A stretch of DNA of 64,000 bases. It comes from Cellulomonas sp. 73-92. Its GTDB lineage: Bacteria > Actinomycetota > Actinomycetes > Actinomycetales > Cellulomonadaceae. The notes below the pieces were generated by a model. The model saw only the letters and a program-made list of their open reading frames with translations, had not been told where the DNA came from and searched no databases. The DNA lies in the NCBI RefSeq assembly GCF_001898175.1, contig NZ_MKTH01000008.1:1-64000 (forward strand), read 5' to 3'. A program made the translations under genes and the position numbers. Shown here one piece after another: positions 45,522-54,761 of this stretch (the first letter of the stretch is position 1; the number at the start of each line of letters is the position of its first letter).

Positions 45522-46793
45522 TCATGGGGCAGCGCCCTGCTGCTTCCCGCGCAGGCGCGCGTCCAGCTCGCCCACCACGGTGACCGGCGCGAACGCCAGC
45601 TCGGCACGTGCTCGTGCCGCGCGCCGCAGCCGGCCGAGCCGCTCGTCGTCCGCCGCCAGGTCCCGCAGCGCCGCCGCGAGGGCCGGCGCATCGCCCGGCG
45701 GGACGAACCAGGCAGCGTCACCGAGGGCGCGGCGCTGGGGCGGCGTATCGCTCGTGACGATCGCGCAGCCCGCGGCGGCGCCCTGGAACACCTTCGTCGG
45801 GACGACGCGGCGTGCCTTGTCGGTGGTCCCGACGATGCCGAGGCAGACGTCGTGGCGCGCGACCAGGCCCGGCAGCTCGTCGGCCGCCACCCAGGGCAGG
45901 CGCCGCACGCCCGGGACGCCACGGAGGACCGCGTCCGCCGCGGCCGCGTCCTGCCCGCCGCCGACGACGGTCGCCGTCACGACGCCGTCGAGCTCGCGCA
46001 GCGCCGCCGCGATCGTCGTCGTGCCCTGCAGCGGCGTGAAGAGCCCAAAGAAGATCACCGAGAGCGGCCTCGTGCCTGCCGGCACGACACCCGCGACGTT
46101 CGTCACCGACCCGGCATCGAGGTCCGCCGGGCCGGTCCTCGGGTCGGTGCCGGGGTCGGGCAGGCTCGTCGCTGAGGCGCCGACGGTCGGGCGCGTCGTC
46201 GTCCCGGCATCCAGGCCGACCGCGCGCCCGGCGGCGAACCAGCGTTCGTCGGCCCCGACCGGGACGACGACCGCTCGCGGCCGGACGCGCGGCGGCAGCT
46301 CGGCGAGGCGCTCGTCGGTGTCCACCACCACGACGTCCGCGCGCCCGAGCGCGAACCGGTCGAGCGCGGCCAGGAGCCACCGGACCGGCGTGGTGCCGAC
46401 GCCCCGGTCGGTCGCGGTGCCCGCGCCCGAGACGAGGTAGTCCAGGACGACCGGCGCCGGGCGCGTCAGGAGCCGCACGAGCCCCACGTCCAGGTGCCCG
46501 AGGTGCCCGACGAGCACCGCGTCCGGCGGCGGCCCGAAGCGCATCCGCCGCCGCAGCCGGGGCACCAGGCGCCACCAGGCGCGCCCGACCGCGGCGACGA
46601 TCCCCGGCACCGCCGCGGGGTCGCGCAGGGCTCGGACCCGGCGATCCGTGCCGACGCCCAGGGGCTCGACGACCTCGTCGACCCGCCAGCCACGCGCCCG
46701 CATCCCCTCCACGAGCACGCGGACGCGCGGGTGCGCGTCGGCGTCGTAGGTCCCCGTCGCCAGCAGCACGGGGCGGGGCTCGTCGTCGTTCAC
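45522..46793 (-). CDS. GT4-type glycosyltransferase
   Basis: 423 residues, GTG at 46793 overlapping the previous gene's stop (GTGA). GT-B fold: N-terminal Rossmann half (VLLATGTYDADAHPRVRVLVEGMRARGWRVDEV), and a C-terminal half with SVIFFGLFTPLQGTTTIAAAL (about 255-275) and the donor-binding VVPTKVFQGAAAGCAIVTSDTPPQRRALGDAAWFVPPGD (about 340-378), where EX7E is weakened to K-x-F-x-G. A Gly/Thr/Asp-rich insert (about 205-245) separates the halves. Substrate unknown. Confidence 0.85.
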   Translation of the reverse strand: MNDDEPRPVLLATGTYDADAHPRVRVLVEGMRARGWRVDEVVEPLGVGTDRRVRALRDPAAVPGIVAAVGRAWWRLVPRLRRRMRFGPPPDAVLVGHLGHLDVGLVRLLTRPAPVVLDYLVSGAGTATDRGVGTTPVRWLLAALDRFALGRADVVVVDTDERLAELPPRVRPRAVVVPVGADERWFAAGRAVGLDAGTTTRPTVGASATSLPDPGTDPRTGPADLDAGSVTNVAGVVPAGTRPLSVIFFGLFTPLQGTTTIAAALRELDGVVTATVVGGGQDAAAADAVLRGVPGVRRLPWVAADELPGLVARHDVCLGIVGTTDKARRVVPTKVFQGAAAGCAIVTSDTPPQRRALGDAAWFVPPGDAPALAAALRDLAADDERLGRLRRAARARAELAFAPVTVVGELDARLRGKQQGAAP

Positions 46794-47734
46794 CGGCGGT
46801 ACTGGATCTCCTTGATGCGCTCGAGCTGGTCCTCCAGCAGCCGCCGGTTGGTCCGCAGGAGGTCCGCCAGGACCCCGAGGGCCAGTGACAGCAGGGATGC
46901 CACGGCCATGATCGCGCCGAAGATCAGCGACTGGACGTTGCCGGTGTGCTCGGGGTGGATCGCCCACAGGATGACGAAACGCACCATGGGGACCAGCGCC
47001 AGGACGGCGAACACGGCCGCGAGCGAGAAGAAGACGCCGTAGGGCTTGTACATCAGGTACGAGCGGAGGATCGCCGAGCCCGACCGGCTCACGTGCTGGA
47101 AGTCGTTCCGGAACAGCCGCGACTCGCGGGTCTTGGGGTTGGTCTCGATGGGCACGCTCGTGATGCGCAGGCGCTTGTGGCCGGCCTGGATGATCGTCTC
47201 CATGGCGTAGCTGAAGTCGGTGACGATGTTGAGGCGCAGCAACGCCGCGCGCGAGTAGGCGCGGAAGCCCGAGGGCGCGTCGGGCAGGTCCGTGTCCGCC
47301 GCGACGTTCACCACGCGGCTCCCGACGCGCTGCAGGAGCTTCTTGGACGACGAGAAGTGCGCGATCCCGTCGGTCTGCCGGTCGGCGATCACGATGTCGG
47401 CCTCGCCGGCGAGGATCGGGGCGACGATGTCGCCGATGCGCTCCTGCGGGTACTGGTTGTCGCCGTCGGTGGTCACGACGATGTCGGCGCCGTGCGCGAG
47501 CGCATAGTCGATGCCGTCGCGGAAGCTCCGCGCGAGGCCGGCCGTGCGGGTGTGCCGGAGGACGTGCTTCACCCCGTGGGCGTCCGCGACCTCGGACGTG
47601 CCGTCCGACGAGCCGTCGTCGATGACGAGCACCTCCAGCTCGTCCACGCCGTCGATCCGCGCCGGGATCGAGTCGAGGACGGCCGGGAGCGTCGCCGCCT
47701 CGTCGAGGCACGGGATCTGGACGAAGACCTTCAC
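46790..47734 (-). CDS. GT2 glycosyltransferase with two C-terminal TM segments (DPM1/GtrB-like)
   Basis: 314 residues. Catalytic domain 1-215: FVQIPCLDEAATLPAVLDSIP, VLVIDDGSSDGT, and the DxD VVTTDGDNQYPQERI. Then RLFRNDFQHVSRSGSAILRSYLMYKP and two membrane segments (about 230-255, 262-285), ending in a coiled basic tail. The plan is that of polyprenyl-phosphate sugar synthases, which make lipid-linked donors for GT-C enzymes. GAGAGT ends 6 bases before the GTG at 47734 (leaderless). First gene of a three-gene unit. Confidence 0.88.
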   Translation of the reverse strand: MKVFVQIPCLDEAATLPAVLDSIPARIDGVDELEVLVIDDGSSDGTSEVADAHGVKHVLRHTRTAGLARSFRDGIDYALAHGADIVVTTDGDNQYPQERIGDIVAPILAGEADIVIADRQTDGIAHFSSSKKLLQRVGSRVVNVAADTDLPDAPSGFRAYSRAALLRLNIVTDFSYAMETIIQAGHKRLRITSVPIETNPKTRESRLFRNDFQHVSRSGSAILRSYLMYKPYGVFFSLAAVFAVLALVPMVRFVILWAIHPEHTGNVQSLIFGAIMAVASLLSLALGVLADLLRTNRRLLEDQLERIKEIQYRR

Positions 47735-47740
47735 AGAGGC

Positions 47741-47746
47741 ACTCTC
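47741..47746 (-). promoter_or_regulatory. -10 hexamer of the GT2-GT4-UPF0104 unit (leaderless)
   Basis: GAGAGT on the minus strand, 6 bases before the GTG at 47734. Confidence 0.45.
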
Positions 47747-47923
47747 GCCCCGCGGACGCGGAACGGCACGCCGGAGCGACAGCGCTGCGAGCGAACTCGG
47801 AGCGCCACGCGCGTTCCGAGCCCTCCCCCGGAGCCCGCCCGCGGTGGGCCTTGTGGCACCTCGGGCGCGGATGGCGCGCCGCCGTGGCGCGCCGTTTCCC
47901 AGCCGCCCCGGCCTTCGGGGTGG

Positions 47924-47929
47924 GACACT
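47924..47929 (+). promoter_or_regulatory. -10 hexamer of the DUF2142 gene (leaderless)
   Basis: GACACT, 6 bases before the GTG at 47936. Confidence 0.4.
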
Positions 47930-47935
47930 CCGGCA

Positions 47936-49558
47936 GTGACTCGCGGCGCCGCCACCACCCCCGCCCTCGCTGCGTCCGATCCCGTCGCGGCACCACCCCT
48001 TGTCTCCCGCGTCCGACGGCCTGTTCTGGGTTGGGTGGGGCTGGGACTCGCCCTCGCGGCGCTGCAGGCGATCTGGTCGGTCTCGATACCGCTCATGGCC
48101 TCGCCCGACGAGCCGTCGCACGTGGTTCGCGCCGCGGCCGTGGCGCGAACCCAGTGGAGCGCAGCCCCGTCAGGGGCCCAGGCCGACCCCGCCGAGCCCG
48201 GCCCCCCGGCGACCGTGCACCTGCCCTCCGACTACCTCGCGGTCAGCCGGCTGTCGGCCTGCTTCGCGCACCTGCCGTACGTGGCCGCCTCGTGCCAGCA
48301 GCCGATCCCCGCGCCGGACGGGACGACGGTCGCCGTCGACACCTTCGCGGGCCAGTACCCGCCGCTGTACTACCTGCTCGTGGGCTGGCCGTCCCTCTTC
48401 TTGTCCGCCAAGGCGAGCGTCTACGCGATGCGCCTGGTCTCCGGCGTCATCGCCGCGGCGCTGACGGTGTGGGGCCTGTACCGGCTGCGCACGACGACTC
48501 TGCCGGCGGCGTGGACATGGGCCGCCGTCGCCGCCCTCACCCCGATGACCCTGTTCGTCGGGGCCATGGTCAATCCCCAGGGGCTCGAGATCTCGTCGGC
48601 CTTCGCGTTCTGGGCAGCGTGCCTCGTGCTCGCCCGCTCCTCGGGCACCCCCAGCCGCGGGACCCTGGTGCAGCTCGCCCTCAGTGGGGCGCTGCTGCTC
48701 AACACGCGCGCGTCCGGCCCGGTCTGGGCGCTGACGATCGTGGTCGTCGCGCTCGTCGTCGCCCCCAAGGGCCGGCTGCGGCTGCTGCGGAAGCTGCCCT
48801 CCGTCCGATGGACCCTCGCCATCGGAGTGGTGGCCGGCCTTGCCGCCGCCACCTGGGTCGCAACGCATGGGGCCATCGCCACCGGCGACCGGCGGTACCC
48901 CGAGTTCACATCACCGTTCCGGGCGGCGTGGTTCGAGCTGGCGCAGACCGCCGAGCACCTGCTGCAGATGATCGGCAACTTCGGTTGGCTCGACACCCCC
49001 AGCCCGATCCTCACCGTCATGGTCTGGATCGCCCTGGTCGGCACGCTGCTCGCGGTCTCCGTCGCGGCGGCAGGGGGCCCGCTCCGGGTCGCCCTGCTGC
49101 TGAGTGCCCTCGCCGTCGTCGTGATGCCCGTCGCGCTCCAGGTCCCCACCGCGGCCGACACCGGCCTCATCTGGCAGGGGCGCTACACCCTGCCGATCGC
49201 CGTCGGCGTCCCGATGGTCGCCGCCATCGCCCTGACGTCCGTCGCCGGTCCGTTCGACGAGCTGGCCCGCCGCATCGTGCGGTGGATGGCCGTCCCTGCC
49301 GTCGCGATGGCGCACGTGGCCGCGTTCTGGTGGGCGATGCGCCGCTACGCCGTCGGCGTCGACGGCCGGCTCCTGACGCGGTCACCCGAGTGGTCGTCGC
49401 CGCTCGGATACCTCACCGCGGTGGCCGTCTACGCGGTCGCGGTGGCCGTCGTCGCCTGCGTCGCGTGGTTCACCCTGCGCCCCTCGGGGGCGACGAACGC
49501 GCTCGCACCCACCTCGGACGAGGCGGCGGACGAGCTCGGCGCCCCGGCAGCCGCCTGA
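47936..49558 (+). CDS. DUF2142 family multi-pass membrane protein
   Basis: 540 residues, about 12 membrane segments. The first extracytoplasmic loop has the family block SIPLMASPDEPSHVVRAAAVAR (about 42-63) and later FAGQYPPLYYLLVGWPSL; the Asp-Glu pair corresponds to the catalytic-loop position of GT-C transferases. NPQGLEISSAFAFWAA is another DUF2142 mark. DUF2142 proteins sit in cell-wall polysaccharide clusters of Gram-positives, and GT-C activity is presumed. Converges on manA with 39 bases between. Confidence 0.88.
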   Translation: MTRGAATTPALAASDPVAAPPLVSRVRRPVLGWVGLGLALAALQAIWSVSIPLMASPDEPSHVVRAAAVARTQWSAAPSGAQADPAEPGPPATVHLPSDYLAVSRLSACFAHLPYVAASCQQPIPAPDGTTVAVDTFAGQYPPLYYLLVGWPSLFLSAKASVYAMRLVSGVIAAALTVWGLYRLRTTTLPAAWTWAAVAALTPMTLFVGAMVNPQGLEISSAFAFWAACLVLARSSGTPSRGTLVQLALSGALLLNTRASGPVWALTIVVVALVVAPKGRLRLLRKLPSVRWTLAIGVVAGLAAATWVATHGAIATGDRRYPEFTSPFRAAWFELAQTAEHLLQMIGNFGWLDTPSPILTVMVWIALVGTLLAVSVAAAGGPLRVALLLSALAVVVMPVALQVPTAADTGLIWQGRYTLPIAVGVPMVAAIALTSVAGPFDELARRIVRWMAVPAVAMAHVAAFWWAMRRYAVGVDGRLLTRSPEWSSPLGYLTAVAVYAVAVAVVACVAWFTLRPSGATNALAPTSDEAADELGAPAAA

Positions 49559-49597
49559 CCGGAAGGCTGTGGTGCGCCGTGGGCGCCGCCCCGGCCG

Positions 49598-50794
49598 TCA
49601 GGGCACGTCGGCCTGGACGAGCCTTCCTGCGCCACGGACCGTGAGCCGGCCGTCGGCCGCCGGGACGAACGCCGCCTGGCCCCGGCCGAGCGTCAGGGCC
49701 CCGTCGTCGCTCGTCGCGACGTGGACCTCGCCCTCCAGGCACAGCAGGATGCGCGGGCCGCGGCCCGGCAGCGGGTGGTCGCCGTCGTCGGCCGGTTCGG
49801 TGACGGACAGCTCGAAGTCGTCGACCGGGGCGTAGAAGACCTTCGTCGCGCCGTGGAACACCTCGGGCGCGATGCGGATCGGCGGGGCCGCGACGTAGTC
49901 GACGTTGCGCAGGAGCTCCGGGACGTCGACGTGCTTGGGCGTCAGGCCGGCGCGCAGCACGTTGTCCGAGCTGGCCATGATCTCGACGGCCACGCCGCGG
50001 AGGTACGCGTGCACGCCGCCCGCCGGCACGAACATCGCCTCGCCGGGCTGCAGCGTCACCGGGTTGAGCAGCAGGCTCGTGACGACGCCGGGATCGCCGG
50101 GGTACTCCTCCTGCAGCAGCAGCACGGTGCGGTCGGCGCGCGGGGAGGGTGAGCCCGCGCCGAGGCGTTCGGCCGAGGCCTTCGCCACCTGGGCGACCTC
50201 CTCGGGCCCGGGCCGGGTCGTCGCGTCGAGCAGGTGGGTGAACGCCGCCCGGATCCCCTCGCTCGTCGGGCGCTCGACGAGCAGAGCGTGCAGCTGCCGG
50301 GCGAGCGGCGCGTCGAGGCCGGCGAAGAGCTCCGCCGCACGGCGCGGGGCACGGAAACCGCACATGGCCTCGAACCGGGTGATCGCGAACACGAGCTCGG
50401 GCTTGTGGTTGCGATCCTTGTAGTTGCGGTGCGGGGCGTCGAGCGGCACGCCCGCCGCATCCTCCTCGTCGAACCCCTCGCGCGCCCGGTCGATGTGGGG
50501 GTGCACCTGGAGGGACAGCGGGCGCTCGGCGGCGAGGACCTTGAGCAGGTACGGGAGCTGGGGGCCGAAGCGGGCGACGACGTCCGGGCCGAGGGCGGCC
50601 TCCGGTGCGGCCGCGACGAGGGCCTCGAGGGTCCCCGCGTCGTGAACCACCCTCGACGGCGCCGAGCGGTGCATCCCGAACCACGCCTCGGCGATCACCC
50701 CACCGTCCGGCTCCACCCCGAACATGGCGTGCAGGGCGTCCGCGGACCCCCATGCGTAAGGCTGCGTCGCCTCGCTGATGCGGAACACGATCAC
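49598..50794 (-). CDS. manA: mannose-6-phosphate isomerase, class I
   Basis: 398 residues. Interconverts fructose-6-phosphate and mannose-6-phosphate, the entry to GDP-mannose and hence to the gmd/fcl pathway further on. Zinc site and substrate blocks: [18 protein letters not shown] (Gln and His ligands), [24 protein letters not shown] (His/Glu), and [37 protein letters not shown] (His). The GTG at 50794 opens [23 protein letters not shown] (minus, 50821-50826) would give a leader of about 25 bases. Divergent from rfbA. No manB or manC is in the window. Confidence 0.95.
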   Translation of the reverse strand: MIVFRISEATQPYAWGSADALHAMFGVEPDGGVIAEAWFGMHRSAPSRVVHDAGTLEALVAAAPEAALGPDVVARFGPQLPYLLKVLAAERPLSLQVHPHIDRAREGFDEEDAAGVPLDAPHRNYKDRNHKPELVFAITRFEAMCGFRAPRRAAELFAGLDAPLARQLHALLVERPTSEGIRAAFTHLLDATTRPGPEEVAQVAKASAERLGAGSPSPRADRTVLLLQEEYPGDPGVVTSLLLNPVTLQPGEAMFVPAGGVHAYLRGVAVEIMASSDNVLRAGLTPKHVDVPELLRNVDYVAAPPIRIAPEVFHGATKVFYAPVDDFELSVTEPADDGDHPLPGRGPRILLCLEGEVHVATSDDGALTLGRGQAAFVPAADGRLTVRGAGRLVQADVP

Positions 50795-50873
50795 CTCGTC
50801 GTCGGGACCCGGACCGATGGATCCTACCGGTGCGTGCGGCAACGACCCTGACGGTGCGCCAGACTGGGGCACC

Positions 50874-51740
50874 ATGCGCGGCATCATCCTGGCCGGTGGC
50901 TCCGGCACCCGGCTGCACCCCATCACCCTCGGCGTCAGCAAGCAGCTGGTCCCCGTCTACGACAAGCCGATGATCTACTACCCGCTCTCGACGTTGATCC
51001 TCGCCGGCATCAGAGACGTCCTCATCATCACCACGCCCCACGATGCGGAGCAGTTCCACCGTCTGCTCGGGGACGGGTCGCAGTTCGGGATCTCGATCTC
51101 CTACACCGTGCAGGACGTGCCGAACGGCCTCGCGCAGGCCTTCGTCCTCGGGGCCGACTTCGTCGGGAACGACGCCGCCGCGCTCGTGCTCGGGGACAAC
51201 ATCTTCTACGGCCCAGGCCTCGGCTCGACCCTGCAGCGGTTCGGGGACATCGACGGCGGGGCCGTCTTCGCCTACCGGGTCGCCGAGCCGAGCGCCTACG
51301 GCGTCGTCGAGTTCGACGACTCCGGCCGCGCGCTCTCGCTCGAGGAGAAGCCCGCACAGCCCAAGTCGAACTACGCCGTGCCGGGGCTCTACTTCTACGA
51401 CAACGACGTCGTCGAGATCGCGAAGGGGCTCCAGCCCTCCGCACGCGGCGAGTACGAGATCACCGACGTCAACCGCGAGTACCTGCGCCAGGGTCGGCTG
51501 CGCGTCGAGGTGCTGCCGCGCGGCACCGCCTGGCTGGACACGGGCACGTTCGACTCGCTGCTCGAAGCATCCGACTTCGTCCGGACCATCGAGTCCCGTC
51601 AGGGACTCAAGATCGGTTCTCCCGAAGAGGCCGCCTGGCGCCGTGGATTCCTCGGCGACGACGAGCTCCGGGCCCGGGCCGAAGGACTCGTCAAGTCCGG
51701 CTACGGCACCTACCTGCTCGCCCTCCTCGCGCAGAAGTGA
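50874..51740 (+). CDS. rfbA: glucose-1-phosphate thymidylyltransferase
   Basis: 288 residues. Makes dTDP-glucose, the precursor of dTDP-L-rhamnose. [34 protein letters not shown] at the N-terminus (nucleotide loop and catalytic Lys), [22 protein letters not shown] and [14 protein letters not shown] are all classic RfbA blocks. rfbB, rfbC and rfbD are not in the window. CAGACT lies 8 bases before the ATG. A strong GC hairpin follows the gene, separating it from gmd. Confidence 0.97.
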   Translation: MRGIILAGGSGTRLHPITLGVSKQLVPVYDKPMIYYPLSTLILAGIRDVLIITTPHDAEQFHRLLGDGSQFGISISYTVQDVPNGLAQAFVLGADFVGNDAAALVLGDNIFYGPGLGSTLQRFGDIDGGAVFAYRVAEPSAYGVVEFDDSGRALSLEEKPAQPKSNYAVPGLYFYDNDVVEIAKGLQPSARGEYEITDVNREYLRQGRLRVEVLPRGTAWLDTGTFDSLLEASDFVRTIESRQGLKIGSPEEAAWRRGFLGDDELRARAEGLVKSGYGTYLLALLAQK

Positions 51741-51798
51741 GCTCGCGGCCGCGATGGTGAGGGCGGCCCCCGGCACGGCTGCGCCGCGAACCGCCGCA

Positions 51799-51840
51799 CG
51801 GGGCAGGGGGCGGCGCACGCGACGCCCCCCCTCCGCCCCG
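51799..51840 (+). terminator. nested GC hairpin after rfbA
   Basis: Outer arms CGGGGC/GCCCCG (51799-51804, 51835-51840) and inner arms GGGGGCG/CGCCCCC (51806-51812, 51823-51829) with a 10-base loop, 58 bases past the rfbA stop. Confidence 0.5.
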
Positions 51841-51877
51841 GGCCGCTCGGGGCGCGATCCCGGTGCACGCCCACCGC

Positions 51878-51938
51878 TACGATGTCGGCAGACCCCGGCG
51901 CATCTGGCCGGTCCGAACATGCGCCCACTGCGGAAGGA
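51878..51938 (+). promoter_or_regulatory. promoter and ribosome site of the gmd operon
   Basis: TACGAT (51878-51883) is a good -10; no start codon follows closely, giving a leader of about 55 bases. GGAAGGA (51932-51938) is the ribosome site, 6 bases before the GTG at 51945. This leadered start contrasts with the leaderless ones nearby. Confidence 0.5.
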
Positions 51939-51944
51939 AAAGTC

Positions 51945-52982
51945 GTGACGGCAGGCACCCAGGACGCTCGGCGTCGAGCGTTCGTGACGGGCATCACCGG
52001 CCAGGATGGCAGCTACCTCGCGGAGATGCTCCTCGCGAAGGGATACGAGGTCCACGGACTCATCCGCCGCTCGTCGACCTTCAACACCAGCCGGATCGAC
52101 CACCTCTACCGCGACGTGCACGACGAGCAGTCGAACCTGTTCCTCCACTACGGCGACCTCTCAGACGGTTCCCGGCTCGCCACGCTGCTGGACAGCATCC
52201 AGCCGCAGGAGGTCTACAACCTCGCGGCCCAGTCGCACGTCCGGGTCTCCTTCGACGAGCCCGAGTACACCGGCGACGCCACCGGTCTGGGCGCGATCCG
52301 CCTGCTCGAGACCATCCGCATGATCGGCCTGCACTGCAGGTACTACCAGGCGTCGAGCTCGGAGATGTTCGGCGCTACGCCGCCGCCGCAGAACGAGACC
52401 ACCGCGTTCTACCCGCGATCGCCGTACGGGGCCGCGAAGGTCTACGCCTACTGGGTGACCCGCAACTACCGCGAGGGCTACGGCATGTTCGCGGTCAACG
52501 GCATCCTCTTCAACCACGAGTCGCCGCGCCGGGGCGAGACCTTTGTGACCCGCAAGATCACGCGGGCAGTGGCGCGGATCGCTGCCGGTCAGCAGACCGA
52601 GCTGTACATGGGCAACCTCGACGCGATCCGAGATTGGGGCTACGCGCCCGAGTACGTCGAAGCCATGTGGCGCATGCTCCAGAACGACGAGCCGTCCGAC
52701 TACGTCGTCGCCACGGGCACTAAGTACACCGTGCGTGACTTCCTCAGCACGTCCTTCGACCGCGTCGGCCTCGACTGGGAGAAGTACGTGAAGTTCGACC
52801 CGCGCTACCTGCGGCCCACCGAGGTCGATGCACTGATCGGCGATCCCAGCAAGGCGCGAGACGTCCTGGGTTGGACGCCCAAGGTGCACGCACCGGACCT
52901 CGCCCGGCTCATGGTGGACGCCGACATCGAGGCGCTCAAGCACGAGGGCCGCCCGTGGATCGACACCGTGACGTGGGCATGA
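51945..52982 (+). CDS. gmd: GDP-mannose 4,6-dehydratase
   Basis: 345 residues. Converts GDP-D-mannose to GDP-4-keto-6-deoxy-D-mannose with bound NADP. Extended SDR fold: nucleotide loop [31 protein letters not shown], catalytic YxxxK in [16 protein letters not shown], the Gmd-specific [17 protein letters not shown] block and [17 protein letters not shown]. All functional residues look intact. The GTG at 51945 has a proper ribosome site. Opens an operon of six overlapping or closely spaced genes; its product is the shared substrate of Fcl, the DegT-fold enzyme and Rmd-type reductases. Confidence 0.97.
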   Translation: MTAGTQDARRRAFVTGITGQDGSYLAEMLLAKGYEVHGLIRRSSTFNTSRIDHLYRDVHDEQSNLFLHYGDLSDGSRLATLLDSIQPQEVYNLAAQSHVRVSFDEPEYTGDATGLGAIRLLETIRMIGLHCRYYQASSSEMFGATPPPQNETTAFYPRSPYGAAKVYAYWVTRNYREGYGMFAVNGILFNHESPRRGETFVTRKITRAVARIAAGQQTELYMGNLDAIRDWGYAPEYVEAMWRMLQNDEPSDYVVATGTKYTVRDFLSTSFDRVGLDWEKYVKFDPRYLRPTEVDALIGDPSKARDVLGWTPKVHAPDLARLMVDADIEALKHEGRPWIDTVTWA

Positions 52983-53788
52983 CGGACGGTTCCGTCCTCG
53001 TCGTCCTGCCAACCCTGGGCGACAGGCTCGACACCCTCGAGCTGACGCTCGCCACCATCGACGCCCAGCGCGACGACGTCCCGCTACGGCTCGTCGTCGT
53101 CGCCCCCGAATCCGCCTCCGCAGCGCGTGACCTGGCGCTGAGCCACGGTGCGACGGTCGTCGGCGACCCGAAGTCCGGCATCTCAGCGGCGATCAACGCG
53201 GGCATCGACGCGGCCGGCTCGGAGAGCTACTACGCGTGGATGGGCGACGACGACCTGTTCCGACCGGGCGGCCTGCGCCGGCTCCTCGACCTGATGCAGA
53301 GCGGGCCAGACGTGGTGGTCACCTATGGCGGCTGCGACTACATCGACCCGCAGGGCAACGTCATCGGGACCTCTCGGGCGGGACGAGCTGCACGCTGGCT
53401 GCTGCCCTGGGGCCCCGACCTCATCCCCCACCCGGGCTCGATGATCCGCCTCGACGCGATGCGGGCGGTCGGCCTGTTCGATCCGACCTTGCGGTACGCC
53501 ATGGACCTCGACATGTTCCTCCGCCTTCGCTCCAGTGGCAGGTACCTGTCGACGCGGGAGCCGGTCTCCGCCTTCAGGTGGCACCCGGACTCTCTGACCG
53601 TGGCCAATCGCCAGGCATCCAGCGCCGAGTCCGAGGCCGTCAAGCGCCGCCACCTGGCCCCCGCACTTCGTCCCGTCGCGCCGCTCTGGGAGTTCCCCGT
53701 CCGGTGGGCTGCGTCGCGGGCAGCCACAGCGGTCTCGCGCAGAGCCCGGCGACTCGCCCACGAGGGAGAGGTAACCCATGCTGTCTGA
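52979..53788 (+). CDS. GT2 glycosyltransferase
   Basis: 269 residues, ATG overlapping the gmd stop (ATGA). GT-A fold: [54 protein letters not shown] (metal site Asp-Asp-Asp, about 76-85), then [19 protein letters not shown] (about 158-176) and [10 protein letters not shown]. No membrane segment. The last 11 bases overlap fcl. Being inside the GDP-deoxysugar operon, it probably transfers the sugar made here, though donor and acceptor are not visible in sequence. Confidence 0.88.
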   Translation: MTDGSVLVVLPTLGDRLDTLELTLATIDAQRDDVPLRLVVVAPESASAARDLALSHGATVVGDPKSGISAAINAGIDAAGSESYYAWMGDDDLFRPGGLRRLLDLMQSGPDVVVTYGGCDYIDPQGNVIGTSRAGRAARWLLPWGPDLIPHPGSMIRLDAMRAVGLFDPTLRYAMDLDMFLRLRSSGRYLSTREPVSAFRWHPDSLTVANRQASSAESEAVKRRHLAPALRPVAPLWEFPVRWAASRAATAVSRRARRLAHEGEVTHAV

Positions 53789-54725
53789 CAAGTCCGGCAC
53801 GACGTACGTCGCCGGGCACCGCGGGCTGGCGGGATCGGCGATCTGGCGACGGCTCGAGGCCGACGGGTGGACGAACCTCGTCGGACGTACGAGCGCGGAC
53901 GTCGATCTGAGGGACCGGGAAGCGACCCGCAGGTTGTTCGACGAGATCCGGCCGACGACGGTCGTCATTGCCGCCGCGCGTGTCGGCGGCATCCTGGCGA
54001 ACGACACCTTCCCGGCCGAGTTCCTGTCCGAGAACCTGCGCATCCAGGTGAACCTCATGGACGCGGCGCTGGAGCACGGCGTGGATCGGCTGCTGTTCCT
54101 CGGCTCGTCCTGCATCTACCCGCGCTTGGCGCCTCAGCCGATCAAGGAGGAGTACCTCCTTACCGGGCACCTGGAGTCCACGAACGAGGCCTACGCCATC
54201 GCCAAGATCGCCGGGATCATGCAGGTCCAGTCCGTTCGCCGGGAGTACGGGCGCCGGTGGATCTCCGCCATGCCGACCAACCTCTACGGGCCAGGGGACA
54301 ACTTCTCGCCGGACGGCTCCCACGTGCTGCCCGCGTTGATCCGGCGCTACGTCAACGCGGCCGAGACTCACGCACCCGAGGTCGTCAACTGGGGCTCCGG
54401 CTCGCCGCTGCGCGAGTTCTTGCACGTGGACGACCTCGCATCGGCGGTGTCGTTCCTCCTGGACCACTATGACGATCCGTCGACGATCAACGTCGGGACC
54501 GGGGAGGACCACTCCATCCGCGACATCTCAGCGATGGTCGCCGACGCGGCGGGCTACACGGGGACCACCCGGTGGGACACGTCGCGTGCCGACGGCACTC
54601 CGCGGAAGCTTCTCGACGTGTCGCGGTTGCGGGGTCTCGGCTGGAACCCTTCCATCGCGCTCGACGATGGCATCGCCGCGACCGTCCAGTGGTACCGCGA
54701 GAACCGCGACCACGTTCGGTCCTGA
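53778..54725 (+). CDS. fcl: GDP-L-fucose synthase (GDP-4-keto-6-deoxymannose epimerase/reductase)
   Basis: 315 residues. 3,5-epimerises and reduces the Gmd product to GDP-L-fucose. Family blocks: YVAGHRGLAGSAIWRRL, AARVGGILANDTFPAEFLSENLRIQ, LFLGSSCIYPRLAPQPIKEEYLLTG, catalytic Tyr/Lys in NEAYAIAKIAGI, and MPTNLYGPGDNFSPDGSHVLPALIRR. GDP-colitose synthase (ColC) is a close relative, so with the DegT-fold neighbour that activity is an alternative. GAGGGAGAGG precedes the ATG. Confidence 0.93.
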   Translation: MLSDKSGTTYVAGHRGLAGSAIWRRLEADGWTNLVGRTSADVDLRDREATRRLFDEIRPTTVVIAAARVGGILANDTFPAEFLSENLRIQVNLMDAALEHGVDRLLFLGSSCIYPRLAPQPIKEEYLLTGHLESTNEAYAIAKIAGIMQVQSVRREYGRRWISAMPTNLYGPGDNFSPDGSHVLPALIRRYVNAAETHAPEVVNWGSGSPLREFLHVDDLASAVSFLLDHYDDPSTINVGTGEDHSIRDISAMVADAAGYTGTTRWDTSRADGTPRKLLDVSRLRGLGWNPSIALDDGIAATVQWYRENRDHVRS

Positions 54726-54761
54726 CGCCCAGATCCCACCGAATGCAAAGGTAGCGCCACC

